From Desulfonatronovibrio sp. (lineage in GTDB: Bacteria; Desulfobacterota; Desulfovibrionia; Desulfovibrionales; Desulfonatronovibrionaceae): a DNA stretch of 7,111 nt. The position numbers and the translations under genes were made by a program. The stretch spans positions 1 to 7,111 of the forward strand of contig PWPY01000325.1 in NCBI GenBank assembly GCA_003558575.1, given 5' to 3'. Under the pieces are notes generated by a model, which was given only the letters and a program-made list of their open reading frames with translations, searched no databases and was not told the DNA's origin. This document shows, piece after piece, positions 5,838 through 7,111 of this stretch (positions are counted from its first letter, which is position 1; every line of letters starts with the position of its first letter).

Positions 5838-6882
5838 AATATTTATTAAGGGAAACGTAGCCATTTCAAAGGGAGCCCTTGATGCAGGGTGCAAATGTTA
5901 TTTTGGCTATCCCATTACTCCTCAGAATGATATCCCTGAATTCATGTCCAAAGCCATGCCTGAAGCAGGTGGAGAATTTGTTCAGGCTGAAAGCGAAGTG
6001 GCTGCGGCAAATATGCTCCTGGGGGCTGCTGCCTGTGGTATCAGAGCCATGACCTCTTCTTCAAGCCCGGGCATGTCCCTTAAGCAGGAAGCGATATCAT
6101 ATATGGCTGGCAGTGAATTGCCAGGCGTTATTGTCAATATGAACCGTGGAGGCCCGGGTCTGGGAGATATCGGACCATCCCAGGGAGACTATTTTCAGTC
6201 GGTCAAAGGTGGCGGACATGGAGATTACCGTACCTTGGTTCTGGCTCCAGGTACAGTTCAGGAAGCATATGATCTTACCTTTCTGGCCTTTGAGCTGGCC
6301 TTTGCATACCGTAATCCGGTTTTGATTCTTGGCGATGCCATTATCGGCCAGATGCAGGAACCCATAACACCCCGTGAGCCCCTTGCTGTTGATCCTTTTG
6401 AGGGCGGTTCATGGCGTCTTGAAGGTGCGCGTGAGAGAGGTCCCAGAGTCCTCAAATCTTTGCACCTGACAGATGGGGCACTTGCTGGTCATAATTTAAA
6501 TCTTCAAGAAAAATACAAGCTTGCCAGAAAAGAATGCCGGTTCGAAGAATTTATGATTGATGATGCAGAATTGATAATCGTAGCCTATGGCTCCATTGGA
6601 CGCATAGTAAAATCCACCATTCGCAGCCTTAGAAAACAAGGCTATAAGGTCGGATTGATCAGGCCCATTACTCTTTATCCGTTTCCTTCTGAGATACTTC
6701 AGGAGCTGGCTGAGAAAGGGAAAAGATTTCTGACCATTGAACATAATATGGGTCAGATGGTTGAGGATGTCCGGCTTTCCATCTGCGGTCTGGCAGACAG
6801 CGGGTTTTATGGTCAGCTTCCAGGAAATCTGCCTACGCCTAATGATTTTGAACAACCAATCAAAGACGCCTTCAGGAGCTGA
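5830..6882 (+). CDS. vorB: 2-oxoacid:ferredoxin oxidoreductase alpha subunit (VorB-like, probably 2-oxoisovalerate)
   Basis: A 350-residue alpha subunit of the thiamine-diphosphate enzymes that oxidatively decarboxylate 2-oxoacids to acyl-CoA while reducing ferredoxin. Visible: RIFIKGNVAISKGALDAGC (3-21), the YPITPQ substrate/CoA-side motif (27-32), AESEVAAANMLLGAAACG (53-70) and TSSSSPGMSLKQEA (75-88). Next come VNMNRGGPGLGDIGPSQGDY (102-121) and KGGGHGDYR (126-134). The second domain has VAYGSIGR (251-258), LIRPITLYPFP (276-286) and FLTIEHNMGQMVEDVR (300-315). The RGGPGLGDIGPSQGD stretch resembles proteins annotated as 2-ketoisovalerate:ferredoxin reductase (VorB). KorA-type 2-oxoglutarate enzymes are close relatives, so the substrate stays uncertain. 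It overlaps the preceding gene by 8 bases and lies 5 bases before the beta subunit, which implies one coordinated operon. Confidence 0.85.
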   Translation: MARIFIKGNVAISKGALDAGCKCYFGYPITPQNDIPEFMSKAMPEAGGEFVQAESEVAAANMLLGAAACGIRAMTSSSSPGMSLKQEAISYMAGSELPGVIVNMNRGGPGLGDIGPSQGDYFQSVKGGGHGDYRTLVLAPGTVQEAYDLTFLAFELAFAYRNPVLILGDAIIGQMQEPITPREPLAVDPFEGGSWRLEGARERGPRVLKSLHLTDGALAGHNLNLQEKYKLARKECRFEEFMIDDAELIIVAYGSIGRIVKSTIRSLRKQGYKVGLIRPITLYPFPSEILQELAEKGKRFLTIEHNMGQMVEDVRLSICGLADSGFYGQLPGNLPTPNDFEQPIKDAFRS

Positions 6883-6887
6883 TAAAA

Positions 6888-7111
6888 ATGGAAGAAGTTT
6901 TAGCATATAAATCACCATCACTTCTGGCTGACAGGCTCAGCCATTATTGTCCGGGATGCCATCACGGAACAGTTCATAAGCTTGTTGCCCAATGTCTTGA
7001 AGAAATGGACCTGGTTGAAGATACTATCTGTGTGGGGTCAATAGGCTGCTCAGTCTTTATATATAACTATCTCATGCTTGACACTGTGGAAGCCCCACAC
7101 GGGCGGGCCCC
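6888..7111 (+). CDS. vorA: 2-oxoacid:ferredoxin oxidoreductase beta subunit, N-terminal fragment (3' end outside window)
   Basis: The first 74 codons of the thiamine-diphosphate-binding beta subunit, cut by the window edge. ATG 6888-6890 follows AGGAG (6874-6878) by 9 bases. Visible: HYCPGCHHGTVHKLVA (19-34), ICVGSIGCSVF (47-57), and YLMLDTVEAPHGRA (61-74), where the HGRA marks the approach to the cofactor-binding core. Cys21, Cys24 and Cys54 match in spacing the first three ligands of the [4Fe-4S] cluster of archaeal OFOR beta subunits. The fourth would lie outside the window. The substrate class follows the alpha subunit and is uncertain. A gamma subunit gene would be expected next. Confidence 0.88.
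   Translation, partial: MEEVLAYKSPSLLADRLSHYCPGCHHGTVHKLVAQCLEEMDLVEDTICVGSIGCSVFIYNYLMLDTVEAPHGRA

Noticed and set aside
5577..5894. 105-codon open frame on the minus strand opposite the ferredoxin-like gene
   Set aside because: It is antisense to two intact CxxCxxCxxxCP motifs and the alpha start, with no family resemblance.
6496..6921. 141-codon open frame on the minus strand opposite the alpha subunit
   Set aside because: It lies fully across the conserved alpha coding sequence and the beta start, shows no recognisable domain and has no ribosome site. It is a shadow of the + strand genes.
1..7111. Mobile element, CRISPR array, toxin-antitoxin or defence system
   Set aside because: No transposase, integrase, phased repeats, paired small toxin genes or terminal repeats were found. 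All long frames belong to core functions.

Overview
The window looks like a piece of chromosome from a strictly anaerobic, probably motile bacterium. A sulfate-reducing or related Desulfobacterota member (Desulfovibrionales-like) is my best guess. The reasons are a ferredoxin-dependent 2-oxoacid oxidoreductase operon, an anaerobe-style biotin synthase tail, a cache-domain chemoreceptor behind a flagellar-type (sigma-28) promoter, and the general flavour of the protein sequences. The taxon is an inference from protein character only, because no rRNA or tRNA is present.

Layout. (1) 1-1621 carries biotin synthesis. The C-terminal end of bioB is on the + strand. It meets tail to tail, with a 24-base overlap, a two-gene minus-strand unit in which a BioG/BioH-type alpha/beta hydrolase is followed by bioC, the two overlapping by 20 bases. 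BioC methylates malonyl-ACP to start pimelate synthesis, the hydrolase would remove that methyl at the pimeloyl-ACP stage, and BioB performs the last step, so entry, release and final steps sit together. (2) 1622-2062 is a 441-base divergent intergenic region. It holds a cluster of small inverted and direct repeats, a weak candidate promoter for the biotin genes, and a very good sigma-28-type promoter (TAAG-N15-GCCGATAA) facing the next gene. (3) 2063-4219 encodes a membrane chemoreceptor with a periplasmic double-cache domain, HAMP, a charged coiled coil and a signalling domain, followed by a strong hairpin terminator. (4) 4220-4404 is a short spacer with the terminator and a separate GC-rich nested palindrome. 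(5) 4405-5487 is queA, for queuosine tRNA modification, with its own likely terminator. (6) 5580-7111 is the start of an operon for a 2-oxoacid:ferredoxin oxidoreductase, probably branched-chain (VOR-like): a 2x[4Fe-4S] ferredoxin-like subunit, the alpha subunit (overlapping it by 8 bases), and the beta subunit, which runs off the window. A gamma subunit would be expected just downstream.

The genes belong to ordinary core functions: cofactor synthesis, chemotaxis, tRNA modification and anaerobic 2-oxoacid metabolism. I found no mobile element, CRISPR array, toxin-antitoxin pair or defence island, and no clear sign of a new multi-gene system. The points most worth a second look are the apparent loss of the arginine cluster ligand in BioB, the sub-family of the BioC partner esterase, the sigma-28 promoter, the intergenic repeat cluster and the palindrome upstream of queA.
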